64,000 bases of DNA from an uncultured Pelagibacteraceae bacterium. GTDB taxonomy: Bacteria; Pseudomonadota; Alphaproteobacteria; Pelagibacterales; Pelagibacteraceae. Below are positions 54,383-64,000 of this stretch, piece after piece. A program made the translations under genes and the position numbers. The number at the start of each line of letters is the position of its first letter. The stretch's first letter is position 1. The notes beneath the pieces were generated by a model. It was not told the DNA's origin and searched no databases. It saw only the letters and a list, made by a program, of their open reading frames with translations. Location of the stretch: the NCBI GenBank assembly GCA_902589725.1, contig CACITU010000005.1:24119-88118 (forward strand), written 5' to 3'.

Positions 54383-55999
54383 CTAAACTTGTTTTCTAAG
54401 TTCAAATTTTTGTATTTTACCTGTTGAAGTTTTTGGCAACTCACAAAAAACAACTTTTTTTGGAACTTTAAAGCCCGCTAAAGTTTCTTTACAAAAATCA
54501 ATTAATTCTTTCTCACTAACTGGTTTATCTTTAACTGCTTCAATAAATGCACATGGCACCTCACCCCATTTTTCATCTGGTTTTGCAACAACCGCGGCAA
54601 TCGAAACAGATGGGTGTTTAGATAGAGTATTTTCAATTTCAATTGAGGAAATATTTTCTCCTCCAGAAATAATTATATCTTTTGATCTATCTTGTATTTT
54701 AATATATCCGTCGGAATGCATTACTGCTAAATCCCCGCTATGAAACCAACCATTCTTCATGGCTTTGTCAGTAGCCTCTTTATCTTTAAAATATCCCTTC
54801 ATTACAACATTTCCTCTAATCATGATTTCGCCGATTGTCTTGCCGTCTCTAGGAACCTCTTTCATTGTCTCAGGATCTAAAACAACAACACCTTCTGTGT
54901 TAGGGTACTTCACACCTTGTCTTGCTTTAATCTCGTTTTGTTTTTCTTCATCAAAATTATTCCACTCCTCATTCCAAGCACACTGAGTGACATGTCCATA
55001 AGTTTCTGTTAAACCATACACGTGCATTACTTCAAATCCAAGAGCTCTCATTTTTTTAAAAATTATACTTGGTGGTGGAGCACCAGCAGTTAAAACATAA
55101 ACTTTTTGTTTTAATTTTTTCTTGTCAGTTTCTGAAGCTCCAGTAATCATATTCAATACTATTGGAGCACCACCAAAATGAGTAATTTCATATTTATCAA
55201 TAAGTTCAAAAATTTTTTTAATATCTATATTTCGTAAACATATTGTTCTTCCGTTAAGCATTGGTACAGTCCATGGATAACACCAACCATTGCAATGGAA
55301 CATTGGAACAACCGTTAAAAAATTTAATCTATTTGGCATATTCCAAGCTACTGAACTTCCTGTAGACATTAAATATGCTCCCCTATGATGATAGACAACA
55401 CCTTTAGGATTTCCTGTAGTGCCTGATGTATAACTTAGTGATATAGCCTGCCACTCGTCTTCAGGCATTTGCCATTGATAATTTTCATCGCCTGTATTTA
55501 AAAAACTTTCATATTCTAAATCACCAATTTCTTCCAATTTTGATTGGTCAGCATATTTATCATTTATGTCAATAATAGTTATTTTTTTATCAAGAGTTTT
55601 TAATGCTTTTTTTACTTCTCCATGAAGTTGTCTATCCACAACTAGCACTTTTGCTTCACTGTGATCTAAAATATAGGAAATTGTTTTAGCATCTAATCTT
55701 ATATTTATAGTATTAAGAACTGCACCAGTCATAGGTACAGAATAGTGTGCTTCAAAAATCTCTGGTGTATTGAAAGCTAAGAATGAAACCGTGTCACCTT
55801 TTTTAATACCTATTTTTGTTAATGCACTAGCAAATTTTACAACTCTTTTATAAACTTCAGCCCAGGTATAATTTCTTTCTTCATAAATTATAGCCTCATA
55901 ATTTGGGTAAATTTCTTTTGCTCTTTTTAAAAAAGTTAAAGGAGTTAGGGGTACGTGATTTGCTTTATTTTTGTCTAAATTTGTATCGTAATGGCTCAT
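54383..55999 (-). CDS. dmdB: Acyl-CoA synthetase, likely methylmercaptopropionate-CoA ligase
   Basis: SYTSGTTGNPKGVVYHHRGAYL; SGGENISSIEIE; context with dmdA and dmdC. Confidence 0.88.
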   Translation of the reverse strand: MSHYDTNLDKNKANHVPLTPLTFLKRAKEIYPNYEAIIYEERNYTWAEVYKRVVKFASALTKIGIKKGDTVSFLAFNTPEIFEAHYSVPMTGAVLNTINIRLDAKTISYILDHSEAKVLVVDRQLHGEVKKALKTLDKKITIIDINDKYADQSKLEEIGDLEYESFLNTGDENYQWQMPEDEWQAISLSYTSGTTGNPKGVVYHHRGAYLMSTGSSVAWNMPNRLNFLTVVPMFHCNGWCYPWTVPMLNGRTICLRNIDIKKIFELIDKYEITHFGGAPIVLNMITGASETDKKKLKQKVYVLTAGAPPPSIIFKKMRALGFEVMHVYGLTETYGHVTQCAWNEEWNNFDEEKQNEIKARQGVKYPNTEGVVVLDPETMKEVPRDGKTIGEIMIRGNVVMKGYFKDKEATDKAMKNGWFHSGDLAVMHSDGYIKIQDRSKDIIISGGENISSIEIENTLSKHPSVSIAAVVAKPDEKWGEVPCAFIEAVKDKPVSEKELIDFCKETLAGFKVPKKVVFCELPKTSTGKIQKFELRKQV

Positions 56000-57762
56000 T
56001 AATTGAACTTAAAATTCATTATATTTGAACTTCCTGAGATTGCTGATTTGTAATGATACTCAGCCCGAGGTAATACCTTATCAAAATAAAATTTAGCTGT
56101 GTTTATTTTATCTCTATAAAATTCTTTATTTGTATCAAAATCATTAAAACTAACATTTAATATTTTAATCCAAGCATAAGCAATTGAAACATAACCTAAA
56201 CTTTTTAAATAATCATTTGCTGCAGCACTAACATCATCTTTTTCGACTTTGTTTTTATCATTTATCCAGTCTGTGAATTTAGACAAAATATCTAGGTAAT
56301 TGTTTAGTTCTTTAGAAAATGTTTTTACTTTTTCATTTTTGCTATCACATTCAGATTTAATCATATCTAAAAACTTATTTATAACATCGCCGTTTTTGTT
56401 AGATAATTTTCTAAATACTAAATCTGCCGCCTGTACAGAATTTGTTCCTTCATAAATTGGTGTAATACGATTATCTCGATATAGTTGCTCAATACCTTGG
56501 TCTTTAGTATATCCGTATCCTCCATGTATCTGCATTGCATCGCTAGTAATTTCCATAGCTAAATCTGTAAAAAGAGATTTAACTACAGGCGTCATTAATG
56601 AAACATAATCTAAAGCAGCTTGTTTAATTTTTTCGTCTGGATGATAAAGACTTACTTCTGTTTGTTGAGAAAGCCAAAAACATAGTGCTCTTTCACCCTC
56701 AATTATTGATTTCATATTAAGCAAAGTTCTTCTAATATCTGCGTGATCAATTATAAAATCTGCACCATTATTAGATTTTGAATTATTTGTTTTTCCTTGC
56801 TTTCTTTCTTTTGCGTAAGAAAGTGAATTTTGATAAGCAATTTCAGAAATACCTAAACCTTGAATGCCTACAACTATTCTCTCTAAATTCATCATTGTGA
56901 ACATTGCACTAAGACCTTTGTCTTTAGTACCAATCATATAACCAGTTGCGTCATCAAAATTTAAAACACAAGTTGCAGAACCTTTAATACCCATCTTACT
57001 TTCAATTGATCCAGTTGAAATTCCATTTCTTGGACCAATACTACCATCCTGGTTTACAATATATTTTGGAACTAAAAATAAACTAATTCCCTTAGTACCA
57101 GATGGAGAGTCTGGTGATCTTGCCAAAACTAAGTGAATAATATTTTCGGTTAAATCATGGTCTCCAGAAGTTATGAATATTTTTTGACCACTGATTTTAT
57201 AAGTATCATCTGATTGTTTAATTGCTTTAGTTTTTAACAAGCCAAGGTCAGTACCACAGACTGGTTCTGTTAAACACATTGTACCACTCCACTTACCTTC
57301 AACAATCTTTGGCAAATATTTATTTTTAATTTCATCAGAGGCGTGATGATTAATACAATTATAAGCACCAATACTTAGTTCACTATATAATTTAAATGAT
57401 AAGCTTGCTGAAGATAGCATTTCATCAAAAAATGCACTTACTGTTTTTGGCATTCCTTGACCACCATATTTTGGATCACAAGACAATGAAGTCCAACCAT
57501 CCTCAATATACTTTTGATATGCTTCTTTGTAGCCTGGGGGTGTTCTAACAACACCATTTTCTAAAACTGCTGGATTTTCATCTCCTGATTTAGCAAGAGG
57601 TAAAATTAGATTTTGATTTATCTTGGCTGCTTCCTCTAAAATATCTTTCACTAGATCTGAACTAACTTCATTGTATTTTTCAAGTTCATTATAATTTTTA
57701 TTATCTCTAAGTTTTTCAAAGAGAAACATCATGTCTTTTACTGGAGCTGTATAACTTGGCAT
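55999..57762 (-). CDS. dmdC: Acyl-CoA dehydrogenase, likely methylmercaptopropionyl-CoA dehydrogenase
   Basis: CLTEPVCGTDLGLLKTKA; QIHGGYGYTKDQGIEQLYRDNRITPIYEGTNSVQA. Confidence 0.9.
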   Translation of the reverse strand: MPSYTAPVKDMMFLFEKLRDNKNYNELEKYNEVSSDLVKDILEEAAKINQNLILPLAKSGDENPAVLENGVVRTPPGYKEAYQKYIEDGWTSLSCDPKYGGQGMPKTVSAFFDEMLSSASLSFKLYSELSIGAYNCINHHASDEIKNKYLPKIVEGKWSGTMCLTEPVCGTDLGLLKTKAIKQSDDTYKISGQKIFITSGDHDLTENIIHLVLARSPDSPSGTKGISLFLVPKYIVNQDGSIGPRNGISTGSIESKMGIKGSATCVLNFDDATGYMIGTKDKGLSAMFTMMNLERIVVGIQGLGISEIAYQNSLSYAKERKQGKTNNSKSNNGADFIIDHADIRRTLLNMKSIIEGERALCFWLSQQTEVSLYHPDEKIKQAALDYVSLMTPVVKSLFTDLAMEITSDAMQIHGGYGYTKDQGIEQLYRDNRITPIYEGTNSVQAADLVFRKLSNKNGDVINKFLDMIKSECDSKNEKVKTFSKELNNYLDILSKFTDWINDKNKVEKDDVSAAANDYLKSLGYVSIAYAWIKILNVSFNDFDTNKEFYRDKINTAKFYFDKVLPRAEYHYKSAISGSSNIMNFKFN

Positions 57763-57788
57763 ATTTAAACCTTAAAATAATTCTAGTT

Positions 57789-58895
57789 TTATTGCAATTT
57801 TGAAATTATCGCATCACCCATTGCTGAAGTAGACGATTCTTTCATACCATCTGACATTATATCTTTTGTTCTTAAACCATCATTTAGAACATCTTGAACC
57901 GCCTTTTCTAAAACATCTGCTTCTTTATCGAGATCTAAAGAGTACCTTAAAGCCATAGCAAAACTTAAAATAGAAGCAATCGGATTTGCAATACCTTTTC
58001 CAGCTATATCAGGAGCTGATCCATGTATTGGCTCATACATTGCTCTCATCTCACCATCTTTATTTTTTGCACCCAAAGACGCTGACGGTAAAAGTCCTAA
58101 AGATCCAGTTAACATCGAAGCTTGATCAGACAGCATATCCCCAAATAAATTATCGGTTACAATTACATCAAATTGTTTTGGGTTTCTTAAAAGTTGCATT
58201 GCACAGTTATCTGCTAACATATGGCTTAATTCTACATCTTTATATTCTTTATTATGTAGCTCTTGAACCTCTTCTTTCCATAATTGTCCGGCTTCCATTA
58301 CATTTGACTTTTCACATGATGTAACTTTGTTAGATCTTTTTCTAGCTAAATCAAAAGCAACTCTAGCTACTCTTGTAATTTCACTAGTTGTATATGTATG
58401 GGTGTTAATTCCTTTTCTTTCACCATTTTCAATTGGTTTTATTCCTCTAGGTTCACCAAAATATATGCCACCCGTTAACTCTCTTACTATCATTATATCT
58501 AAACCTGAAACTACTTCTGGTTTGAGTGTTGAGGCACTTACCAATTGTTCAAAACAAATTGCAGGTCTTAAATTTGCAAATAATTTTAATTCCTTTCTAA
58601 GTTTTAATAATGCTCTTTCAGGTTTTTTTGAAAATTCTAATCCGTCCCATGTAGGGCCTCCTACAGCCCCTAACATAATTACCTCACTCTCTAACGCTTT
58701 ATAAAATACTTCATCAGTAATTGGGGTACCATGTTTGTCATAAGAACAACCACCTACAAGCTCTTGATCTAATTCAAAATCTAATGATTTTTTATCATTA
58801 AACCAGTTTATAATTTTTTTTACTTCAGCAATAACTTCTGGACCGATACCATCACCAGGTAATAATAATATTTTTCTTTTTTTTACTTTAATCAT
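57789..58895 (-). CDS. leuB: 3-isopropylmalate dehydrogenase
   Basis: [40 protein letters not shown]. Confidence 0.97.
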   Translation of the reverse strand: MIKVKKRKILLLPGDGIGPEVIAEVKKIINWFNDKKSLDFELDQELVGGCSYDKHGTPITDEVFYKALESEVIMLGAVGGPTWDGLEFSKKPERALLKLRKELKLFANLRPAICFEQLVSASTLKPEVVSGLDIMIVRELTGGIYFGEPRGIKPIENGERKGINTHTYTTSEITRVARVAFDLARKRSNKVTSCEKSNVMEAGQLWKEEVQELHNKEYKDVELSHMLADNCAMQLLRNPKQFDVIVTDNLFGDMLSDQASMLTGSLGLLPSASLGAKNKDGEMRAMYEPIHGSAPDIAGKGIANPIASILSFAMALRYSLDLDKEADVLEKAVQDVLNDGLRTKDIMSDGMKESSTSAMGDAIISKLQ

Positions 58896-59493
58896 TAAAC
58901 ACCCAAGGTTTTTCGTTTTTTAGATTATTTTCAAATTTTTCTATTTTTTCTGATTTCTTTAATGATAAAGCAATATCATCCAGTCCTTCAAGCAAGCACT
59001 TCTTTTTAAACGGATCAATCTCAAACTTCAGCTCATTGTTTCCATAAACTATTTTTTCTTCATTTAAATCAATATGAATTTCTTCTTTTCTATTTGCATA
59101 CTCAGACAGCTCTTTTATTTTTTCTTCTTCAAGGATTATAGGTAAAATTCCATTTTTAAAACAATTGCTATAAAAAATATCTGCATAACTTGAGCTTATT
59201 ACACAAGTAATACCAAAATCTAATAGTGCCCAAGGAGCATGTTCTCTCGATGATCCACATCCAAAATTTTTTCCTGCAATTAAAATTTTTGACTGTTTAA
59301 AAGGATCATTGTTTAATACAAAATCATTGATTTCTTTTCCTTGGTCGTCGTATCGCATTTCAAAAAACAAATTTTTTCCAAGTCCAGTTCTTTTTATTGT
59401 TTTTAAAAATTGTTTTGGAATTATCATATCAGTATCAATATTAACTATCGGAAGATAAGCTGGAATACTTTTTAATTTATTAAATTTTTGCAT
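58888..59493 (-). CDS. leuD: 3-isopropylmalate dehydratase small subunit
   Basis: [36 protein letters not shown]. Confidence 0.96.
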   Translation of the reverse strand: MQKFNKLKSIPAYLPIVNIDTDMIIPKQFLKTIKRTGLGKNLFFEMRYDDQGKEINDFVLNNDPFKQSKILIAGKNFGCGSSREHAPWALLDFGITCVISSSYADIFYSNCFKNGILPIILEEEKIKELSEYANRKEEIHIDLNEEKIVYGNNELKFEIDPFKKKCLLEGLDDIALSLKKSEKIEKFENNLKNEKPWVFND

Positions 59494-60897
59494 TTAATTT
59501 TTATACTTTCTTACATCATCAAGATTGCCTGATATAGCGGCAGCAGCTGCCATTCCAGGACTTACTAAATGTGTTCTTCCACCTCGTCCTTGTCTACCTT
59601 CAAAATTTCTGTTTGATGTAGAAGCACATCTTTCTTCAGGTTTTAATTTATCAGCATTCATCGCTAAACACATAGAACAACCAGGTTCTCTCCATTCGAA
59701 GCCTGAGCTAACAAAAATTTTATCTAATCCTTCTTGTTCTGCTTGCTCTTTTACTAAACCAGAGCCTGGAACCACGATAGCATTTACATGTGAGGAAATT
59801 TTTTTATCTTTTAAAATTTTTGCTGCTTCTCTTAAATCTTCAATTCTACCATTAGTACAACTACCAATAAATACCTTATCTATTTTTATATCTGTAGCTG
59901 CCATGTCAGGCTTTAAACCCATGTAGTTAAGAGCTCTTTCAATTGAGTTCTTTTTATCCTGATCTGACTCATTGTCAGGATTAGGAACTTTTCCATCAAT
60001 TGTAATTACATCTTGAGGTGATGTGCCCCATGTAATCATAGGTAAAATTTCATCTGCATTTAAACTAATTTCTTTATCAAAACTTGCACCAGTATCTGTT
60101 TTTAAAGTTTGCCAATAATTTACAGCTTTCTCCCAATTTTCATCTTTTGGAGACATTGGTTTCCCTTTTAAATATTCAAAAATTTTTTCATCAGGTGCAA
60201 TTAATCCTGCTCTTGCGCCACCTTCAATTGTCATATTACAGATTGTCATTCTTTGCTCGACTGTCAAAGATCTAATTAAATCTCCAGCATATTCCACAAC
60301 ACATCCTGTTCCACCAGCAGTACCAATTTTTCCAATTATTTGAAGTATTACATCTTTAGAAGTAACACCTAGTGGAAGTTCACCATTTACATTAATCCTA
60401 AAATTATTAGCTTTCTTTTGAACTAATGTTTGAGTAGCTAACACGTGCTCAACCTCTGAAGTTCCTATTCCAAATGCTAAAGCACCAAACGCTCCATGTG
60501 TAGCTGTATGACTGTCTCCACAGACAATAACTGTACCCGGCTGAGTAAAACCTTGCTCTGGCCCAATTATATGAACAATACCTTGTCTCTTATCATCCAT
60601 ACCAAATAATTGTACTCCAAATTCTTTACAATTTGCTTCTAACGTATCAACTTGAATTTTTGACTCCTGATCAGAAATACCTTTTGTTCTATCTGTAGTA
60701 GGAACGTTATGATCTGCAACAGCTAATGTTAAGTTTGGATGTCTCACTTTTCTTTTAGAATTTCTTAGTCCTTCAAAAGCTTGTGGACTTGTTACTTCGT
60801 GAATTAAATGTCTATCTACAAAAAGTAATGATGTACCATCTTCTTGTTGATCGACTAAATGATCGTTCCAAATTTTATCGTAAAGTGTTGTAGACAT
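59494..60897 (-). CDS. leuC: 3-isopropylmalate dehydratase large subunit
   Basis: [44 protein letters not shown]. Confidence 0.97.
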   Translation of the reverse strand: MSTTLYDKIWNDHLVDQQEDGTSLLFVDRHLIHEVTSPQAFEGLRNSKRKVRHPNLTLAVADHNVPTTDRTKGISDQESKIQVDTLEANCKEFGVQLFGMDDKRQGIVHIIGPEQGFTQPGTVIVCGDSHTATHGAFGALAFGIGTSEVEHVLATQTLVQKKANNFRINVNGELPLGVTSKDVILQIIGKIGTAGGTGCVVEYAGDLIRSLTVEQRMTICNMTIEGGARAGLIAPDEKIFEYLKGKPMSPKDENWEKAVNYWQTLKTDTGASFDKEISLNADEILPMITWGTSPQDVITIDGKVPNPDNESDQDKKNSIERALNYMGLKPDMAATDIKIDKVFIGSCTNGRIEDLREAAKILKDKKISSHVNAIVVPGSGLVKEQAEQEGLDKIFVSSGFEWREPGCSMCLAMNADKLKPEERCASTSNRNFEGRQGRGGRTHLVSPGMAAAAAISGNLDDVRKYKN

Positions 60898-60908
60898 TGA
60901 AAAAAAAA

Positions 60909-61478
60909 TTATTTTTTTTCTTTAGGGCTTTCTGATTTTTGTTCTACTTTAGAAGCCTCTTTTGCTTTAGGTGCTACTTCCTTAAGGGCCTCTGCTGCTG
61001 GAGCTGCTTCTGCTTTAGGAGCTTCCTCACTAGGAGCTACTGCTGGAGCTACATTTTCCTCTGTAACTGTTTCTGGTTTTACATCGATATCAATTCCAAT
61101 TTTCTTTCTAATTTTTTCTGCAATTCTTGCTGATTTACCAGTTCTATCTCTTAAATAATAAAGTTTAGCTCTTCTAACTTTACCAGATCTTATTACTTTG
61201 ATAGAATCAATTAATGTTCCATATAAAGGAAAAGTTCTCTCAACACCTTCACCAAAAGAAATTTTTCTTACTGTAAAAGACGAGTTTAGATCTCTACTTT
61301 TCTTAGCAATACATACTCCCTCAAAATACTGAATTCTTTCCTTTTTACCCTCTGTAATTCTCACACCGACTTTAACAACATCGCCAGGATAAAATTCAGG
61401 AATTTTTTTCTCTGAAAGTATTTTCTTTACGTTATGCTGATTTATTTCTTCAATTGTTTTCATGTTAATATTTATCAA
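60909..61478 (-). CDS. rplS: 50S ribosomal protein L19 with Ala/Pro/Glu/Lys-rich C-terminal tail
   Basis: L19 core ([32 protein letters not shown] ... [19 protein letters not shown]). Confidence 0.96.
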   Translation of the reverse strand: MININMKTIEEINQHNVKKILSEKKIPEFYPGDVVKVGVRITEGKKERIQYFEGVCIAKKSRDLNSSFTVRKISFGEGVERTFPLYGTLIDSIKVIRSGKVRRAKLYYLRDRTGKSARIAEKIRKKIGIDIDVKPETVTEENVAPAVAPSEEAPKAEAAPAAEALKEVAPKAKEASKVEQKSESPKEKK

Positions 61479-61479
61479 G

Positions 61480-62166
61480 TTAATTCTTCTTATATTTTTC
61501 CCATAAATCTGGTCTTCGGTCGCGTGTTATAGCCTCTGATTGAGATAAACGCCAGTGTTTAATTTTATTATGATCCCCTGATAATAGTACATCTGGCACA
61601 GCTTTTTCCTCCCAAATCTGAGGTTTTGTATATTGAGGATACTCTAGAAGGCCATTTTCAAAGGTTTCATCTAATTTAGAGTTTTCATTTCCCAAAACAC
61701 CTGGCAGTAATCTTAAAATACTATCTATCACTACATATGCTGCTGACTCCCCGCCAGATAAAACATAATCTCCAATACTAACTTCTTCAATGTTTCTTGT
61801 TGAAAGTATTCTCTCATCTACACCCTCGAAGTGACCACAAATTATAGACAGAGACTTTTCATCAGCTAGTTCTTTCGCTAAATTTTGATCAAATTTTTTT
61901 CCTTTTGGTGATAAGTATAAAATTCTCTCATTCTCATTTCTATTTTCATCTAAAGACTTTGCAAGAACATCTGCTTTTAACAACATTCCTGAACCACCTC
62001 CATATGGTGTATCATCTACTGTTTTATGTTTGTCATCAGCTGAATCTCTTATGTTTACAACTTTAAGTTTCCACAAATCACTAGATAAAGCTTTTCCATA
62101 AAGTCCTTTAGATAAAGGACCAGGAAAAACTTCTGGATAAAGTGTAAACACTTGAGCTTGCCACAT
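61480..62166 (-). CDS. trmD: tRNA (guanine-N1)-methyltransferase
   Basis: [44 protein letters not shown]. Confidence 0.97.
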   Translation of the reverse strand: MWQAQVFTLYPEVFPGPLSKGLYGKALSSDLWKLKVVNIRDSADDKHKTVDDTPYGGGSGMLLKADVLAKSLDENRNENERILYLSPKGKKFDQNLAKELADEKSLSIICGHFEGVDERILSTRNIEEVSIGDYVLSGGESAAYVVIDSILRLLPGVLGNENSKLDETFENGLLEYPQYTKPQIWEEKAVPDVLLSGDHNKIKHWRLSQSEAITRDRRPDLWEKYKKN

Positions 62167-62180
62167 AGATAATTTTTAAA

Positions 62181-62564
62181 TTATTTTTTTTCCTCAGCTG
62201 GAGCTTCTTCTTTAGGAGCTGCTTCTGCTTTAGGAGCTTCTTTATTATCTTCTTCTTTTTTATTTCTCTCTTTTTTTGGTACCGCTTTAATTGGATTATT
62301 TCCATTAGCAGGCATAGGCATTAATTCGTTCTCTCCTAAAATTCTTGCTACTCTAGTTGTTGGTTTAGCGCCTTGACCAAGCCAATATTTAATTCTCTCA
62401 GCTTCTAGGCCCACTCTTTCTTTTTTCTCTTTTGGTAACAGAGGGTTAAAGAAACCAACCTTTTCTATAAATCTTCCATCTCTTGCAAAACGACTGTCAG
62501 CAACAACAACCTTATAAACAGGACGTTTTTTTGTTCCACCTCTTGATAGTCTTAATTTTAACAT
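62181..62564 (-). CDS. rpsP: 30S ribosomal protein S16 with Ala/Glu/Lys-rich tail
   Basis: [34 protein letters not shown]. Confidence 0.97.
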   Translation of the reverse strand: MLKLRLSRGGTKKRPVYKVVVADSRFARDGRFIEKVGFFNPLLPKEKKERVGLEAERIKYWLGQGAKPTTRVARILGENELMPMPANGNNPIKAVPKKERNKKEEDNKEAPKAEAAPKEEAPAEEKK

Positions 62565-62578
62565 TTCTTCTCCTTTTT

Positions 62579-63937
62579 TTACTTTAATTGGTTAAATAGC
62601 TCTGGCGGTATACCTTTATCAGACATACCTTTCAGATTTCCTTTTGACATCTTTTTCATCATTTCAGACATCATTTTAAATTGCTTAAGCAATTTATTGA
62701 TAGTGGCTGGATCTGTGCCAGAGCCATTAGCAATTCTTTTTTTTCTAGAACCGTCTATTATTTTTGGGTTCTCTCTCTCTTTTTTTGTCATTGATAAAAT
62801 AATAGCTTCATTTTTTGATATTATACTTTCATCAATACCTGCAGAGTCCATTTGAGATTTAATTTTAGATACTCCTGGCATAAAAGACATAATTCCTTCA
62901 ATGCCACCCATTTTTTTCATTTGTCTTAATTGAGATAAATAATCCTCCATGGAAAATTGACCCTTTTTTAAATTTTCCTCAGCTTTTTTAATATTCTCTT
63001 CACCTAAATCTTGTGCAGCTTTTTCAACAAGAGATACAATATCTCCCATCCCAAGTATTCTGTTAGCAATTCTATCAGGATGAAATACCTCGAGATTATC
63101 TATTTTTTCTCCTATACCTAAAAACTTAATTGGTACTTCAGAAACATATTTCATACTCACTGCAGCTCCACCTCTTGCATCACCATCGGCCCTAGTTAAA
63201 ATAATTCCAGATAAATTAACTGTACTTTTAAATTCTTTTGCGACTGAAGCTGCAACTTGACCTGTTAGAGAGTCAGCTACTAATAAGGTTTCTGTTGGAT
63301 TAATCACACCCTCAATTTGCTTGATCTCACTCATCATTTGTAAGTCGATTTGAGTTCTACCAGCAGTATCAAATAAAATTATTTCTGCTCCATTTAAATT
63401 AGCGGCGCTTATAGCTCTTCTACAAATATCAGCAGGTTGTTGACCTTCTATAATAGGTAAAGTTAAAATATTATTTTGTTCTCCTAGAGATCTTAGTTGC
63501 TCTTGTGCAGCTGGTCTATAAATATCCAAACTTACCATCATTACTTTTTTCTTCTTATTAATTTCTAAAAATTTTGCTAGTTTTGCTGTTGTTGTCGTTT
63601 TCCCTGAACCTTGTAATCCAACTAACATCATTGGTACAGGTGGGACTGCATTTAAGTTAATTTCATTATTTGTGGAGCCTAATAAATTTACGAGTTCGTC
63701 ATAAACAATTTTAACAACCATATCTCCAGGTGAGGTAGACCTTATAATTTCCTGGCCTAATGCTTTTGGCTTAACTTTTTCGATAAAATCTTTTGCAACT
63801 TCTAAAGAAACATCAGCTTCAAGCAAAGCTTGTCTAATGCCTCTCAAACCTTCATCTACTTGAGCTTCATCAAGCGAAGGTGCCTTTTTCAAAGAAGAAA
63901 AAATTTCTTCAAATTTATTTGTTAAATTTTCAAACAT
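62579..63937 (-). CDS. ffh: Signal recognition particle protein Ffh
   Basis: [25 protein letters not shown]-domain [12 protein letters not shown]. Confidence 0.97.
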   Translation of the reverse strand: MFENLTNKFEEIFSSLKKAPSLDEAQVDEGLRGIRQALLEADVSLEVAKDFIEKVKPKALGQEIIRSTSPGDMVVKIVYDELVNLLGSTNNEINLNAVPPVPMMLVGLQGSGKTTTTAKLAKFLEINKKKKVMMVSLDIYRPAAQEQLRSLGEQNNILTLPIIEGQQPADICRRAISAANLNGAEIILFDTAGRTQIDLQMMSEIKQIEGVINPTETLLVADSLTGQVAASVAKEFKSTVNLSGIILTRADGDARGGAAVSMKYVSEVPIKFLGIGEKIDNLEVFHPDRIANRILGMGDIVSLVEKAAQDLGEENIKKAEENLKKGQFSMEDYLSQLRQMKKMGGIEGIMSFMPGVSKIKSQMDSAGIDESIISKNEAIILSMTKKERENPKIIDGSRKKRIANGSGTDPATINKLLKQFKMMSEMMKKMSKGNLKGMSDKGIPPELFNQLK

Positions 63938-63960
63938 ATTTATTACGCATAGCAGTAGCT

Positions 63961-63990
63961 CACTAGTGGGCGAACCCTCGCTGACTAGTG
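63961..63990 (-). other. GC-rich nested hairpin upstream of ffh (possible structured leader or end of an upstream RNA)
   Basis: CACTAGT/ACTAGTG 7-bp stem enclosing GCGA/TCGC 4-bp stem with GGGT loop (minus strand); 18 of 30 nt are G/C. Confidence 0.5.
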
Positions 63991-64000
63991 TCGATCTCTT

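Noticed and set aside
59525-59926. 133-aa plus-strand ORF over leuC
   Set aside because: Antisense of conserved leuC coding sequence.

Overview
AT-rich alphaproteobacterial chromosome segment, most likely SAR11 / Candidatus Pelagibacter-like. This is inferred from the tight, low-GC gene packing and a DMSP-demethylation cluster (dmdA, a hydrolase, dmdB, dmdC) lying next to sdh, suc and leu genes. Backbone: 'gloB-rplU-rpmA-obgE-proB-proA-nadD-rsfS-ctpA-rppH on +; then on - (listed by increasing coordinate) atpC-D-G-A-H, priA, [type IV pilus island], lpd, sucB, sucA, sucD, sucC, mdh, mmsA, sdhB, sdhA, sdhD, sdhC, asd, dmdA, hydrolase, dmdB, dmdC, leuB, leuD, leuC, rplS, trmD, rpsP, ffh. The accessory part is a ~24 kb type IV pilus island (about 13.8-38.0 kb) between priA and lpd. 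It has a full machine: PilM-PilN fusion, PilO, PilP, secretin, PilB, PilC, PilT, PilD. It also has a PilV/W/X/FimU-like minor-pilin set, a PilY1-like adhesin with an NHL-type propeller apparently inserted inside its vWA domain, at least eight paralogous class III-signal pilins (one with a 33-bp-period tandem-repeat tail), and an autotransporter-like protein with a C-terminal coiled coil. The pilMN promoter region carries five copies of a 13-bp direct repeat abutting a TTGACA -35 box. No rRNA, tRNA, CRISPR or transposase was recognised. All family calls are from reading the sequence; no database search was run.
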